From Actinomycetota bacterium (GTDB lineage: Bacteria > Actinomycetota > Acidimicrobiia > Acidimicrobiales > Ilumatobacteraceae): DNA of 49,424 nt. The stretch is from contig JAQCDG010000003.1 in assembly GCA_027731085.1 (NCBI GenBank), positions 1 to 49,424 on the forward strand, given 5' to 3'. The notes beneath the pieces are model-generated. The model ran no database searches. It saw only the letters and a program-made list of their open reading frames with translations, and had not been told where the DNA came from. A program made the position numbers and the translations under genes. Positions 48,737-49,424 of the stretch are shown here, piece after piece (the first letter of the stretch is position 1; each line of letters starts with the position of its first letter).

Positions 48737-49424
48737 TCAGGCGACTATTGCCTGTACGAATCCGTTGAAAAGGTTTTGCTGGTCGATTTGCGTGTCGGCG
48801 TCATCTTCTGGGTGCCATTGAACGCCTACGATCCATTTTTTTGAAGAGTGCTCGACTGCTTCGATGGTTTGGTCTGGTGCGCGGCCAGTGACGATTAAGC
48901 CTGGCGCGAGCAGGTCAATTGCTTGATGATGGTACGAGTGCGACTGCTTCGGTGAATTTGTCTTCATCGCCTTGGCGACTCTGCTCGTTGGTTCAAGTTT
49001 GATTTCGTGATATTTATCCCAGTGGCTTTCGCCATCGGCAAGCACATCGGTTAGATGCTGGTGCAGAGTGCCACCGAGCGCGACATTAAGTATCTGAATG
49101 CCACGGCAGATTGCCAAAACTGGTTTGTCGAGTTCGACGGCCGCACGAACAACTGCAATCTCAAGGTCATCATGCTCTGGGGAGATGCCGTAGATCGCGT
49201 TGCTGCGAGCGTGTTGCCCATATCGACTTGGATCGATATCACCGCCACCTTGAATGATTACGCCATCAAATCGTGCGACCAATTCATGAGCAGCGGCAAT
49301 TGTCTGCTCAATGGGTTGTGCTTGAACGGCAACTCCGCCTGCTCGGGCGACAGCTTCGCTATAGCGACGGCCGGTTGAAAACGAATCTCCGCGCACACCC
49401 TGAGATTTTGTGGTCAGCTTTCCT
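48737..49424 (-). CDS. class-I glutamine amidotransferase / peptidase C26 (gamma-glutamyl-GABA hydrolase-like), possibly cut by the window edge
   Basis: Enzyme of the PuuD-like group, which hydrolyses gamma-glutamyl amides such as gamma-glutamyl-GABA. Catalytic Cys lies in LAICRGIQILNVALGG, and the His/Glu pair in GVQWHPEDD. IQGGGDIDPSRYGQ and SHSYHHQAID support the family. The frame is open to the right edge. A GTG at 49396 could be the start (219 aa), but homologs usually begin with a short beta-strand before this point, so the true start is probably outside the window. Confidence 0.8.
   Translation of the reverse strand, partial: GKLTTKSQGVRGDSFSTGRRYSEAVARAGGVAVQAQPIEQTIAAAHELVARFDGVIIQGGGDIDPSRYGQHARSNAIYGISPEHDDLEIAVVRAAVELDKPVLAICRGIQILNVALGGTLHQHLTDVLADGESHWDKYHEIKLEPTSRVAKAMKTNSPKQSHSYHHQAIDLLAPGLIVTGRAPDQTIEAVEHSSKKWIVGVQWHPEDDADTQIDQQNLFNGFVQAIVA

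Noticed and set aside
1-49424. Mobile elements, prophage, CRISPR arrays, toxin-antitoxin or defence systems
   Set aside because: No transposase, integrase, terminal repeats, regular spaced repeats or defence-type domains were seen in any frame; the window reads as core genome.

Overview
The window looks like a chromosomal segment of a moderate-GC actinobacterium, most likely class Acidimicrobiia (freshwater or marine Ilumatobacter-like lineages). Reasons: mshA (mycothiol), an RsiG/AmfC-type anti-sigma factor, a GlnR-type regulator next to two glutamine synthetases, a LytR_C protein, MeaA-type ethylmalonyl-CoA mutase, the mshA-ybjN-proC neighbourhood known from mycobacteria, and many genes that look leaderless. 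The lineage is inference from gene content. I see no insertion sequence, prophage, integrase or CRISPR array. The one structural RNA gene I am sure of is tRNA-Thr.

Layout. 1-5.1 kb: a possible gene end, 3-hydroxybutyryl-CoA dehydrogenase, leucyl/phenylalanyl-tRNA-protein transferase, ethylmalonyl-CoA mutase, a LysM protein and glycerate kinase. 5.1-9.4 kb: LytR_C protein, tRNA-Thr, rlmB-ispF-ispD on the minus strand, a divergent Crp/Fnr regulator and a dienelactone hydrolase family protein. 9.4-15.8 kb: an unrecognised HTH protein, then a minus-strand nitrogen and copper block (glnII, glnA, glnR, copA) with a perfect GlnR half-box before glnA. 15.9-19.4 kb: NAD synthetase, an MFS transporter and a histidine phosphatase. 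19.4-24.8 kb: MoaD-like protein, RsiG-like c-di-GMP-binding anti-sigma, mshA, YbjN-like protein, proC, a SAM hydrolase with a pseudoknot-capable leader, a 27-residue membrane peptide and a multi-pass membrane protein. 24.9-28.4 kb: rex with a Rex-like operator, a putative lipoprotein, a geranylgeranyl-reductase-like flavoprotein without a canonical start codon, and a membrane-anchored cytochrome c.

28.6-48.7 kb is one long plus-strand respiratory cluster. First come seven genes for a cytochrome b6f-like quinol-oxidising complex: a 158-aa membrane protein, a 2x[4Fe-4S] ferredoxin, b6-type cytochrome b with the Cys that carries heme ci, a subunit IV-type protein, a Rieske protein, a two-heme cytochrome c and a 274-aa membrane protein. 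Five bases later comes a complete nuoA-N (14-subunit complex I), nearly all of whose genes overlap by 1-4 bases. Together these would carry electrons from NADH to menaquinone and on to a c-type cytochrome; Rex, the NADH/NAD+ sensor, is encoded 3 kb away. The window ends in a minus-strand class-I glutamine amidotransferase (peptidase C26) that may run past the edge.

Items most worth a second look: the SAM-hydrolase leader RNA; the b6f-like complex with its ferredoxin and two orphan membrane proteins; the shared N-terminal peptide in cytochrome c and subunit IV; the RsiG protein with one intact and one altered c-di-GMP motif; the missing start codon of the reductase; and the recurrent TANNNT-N6-start pattern.
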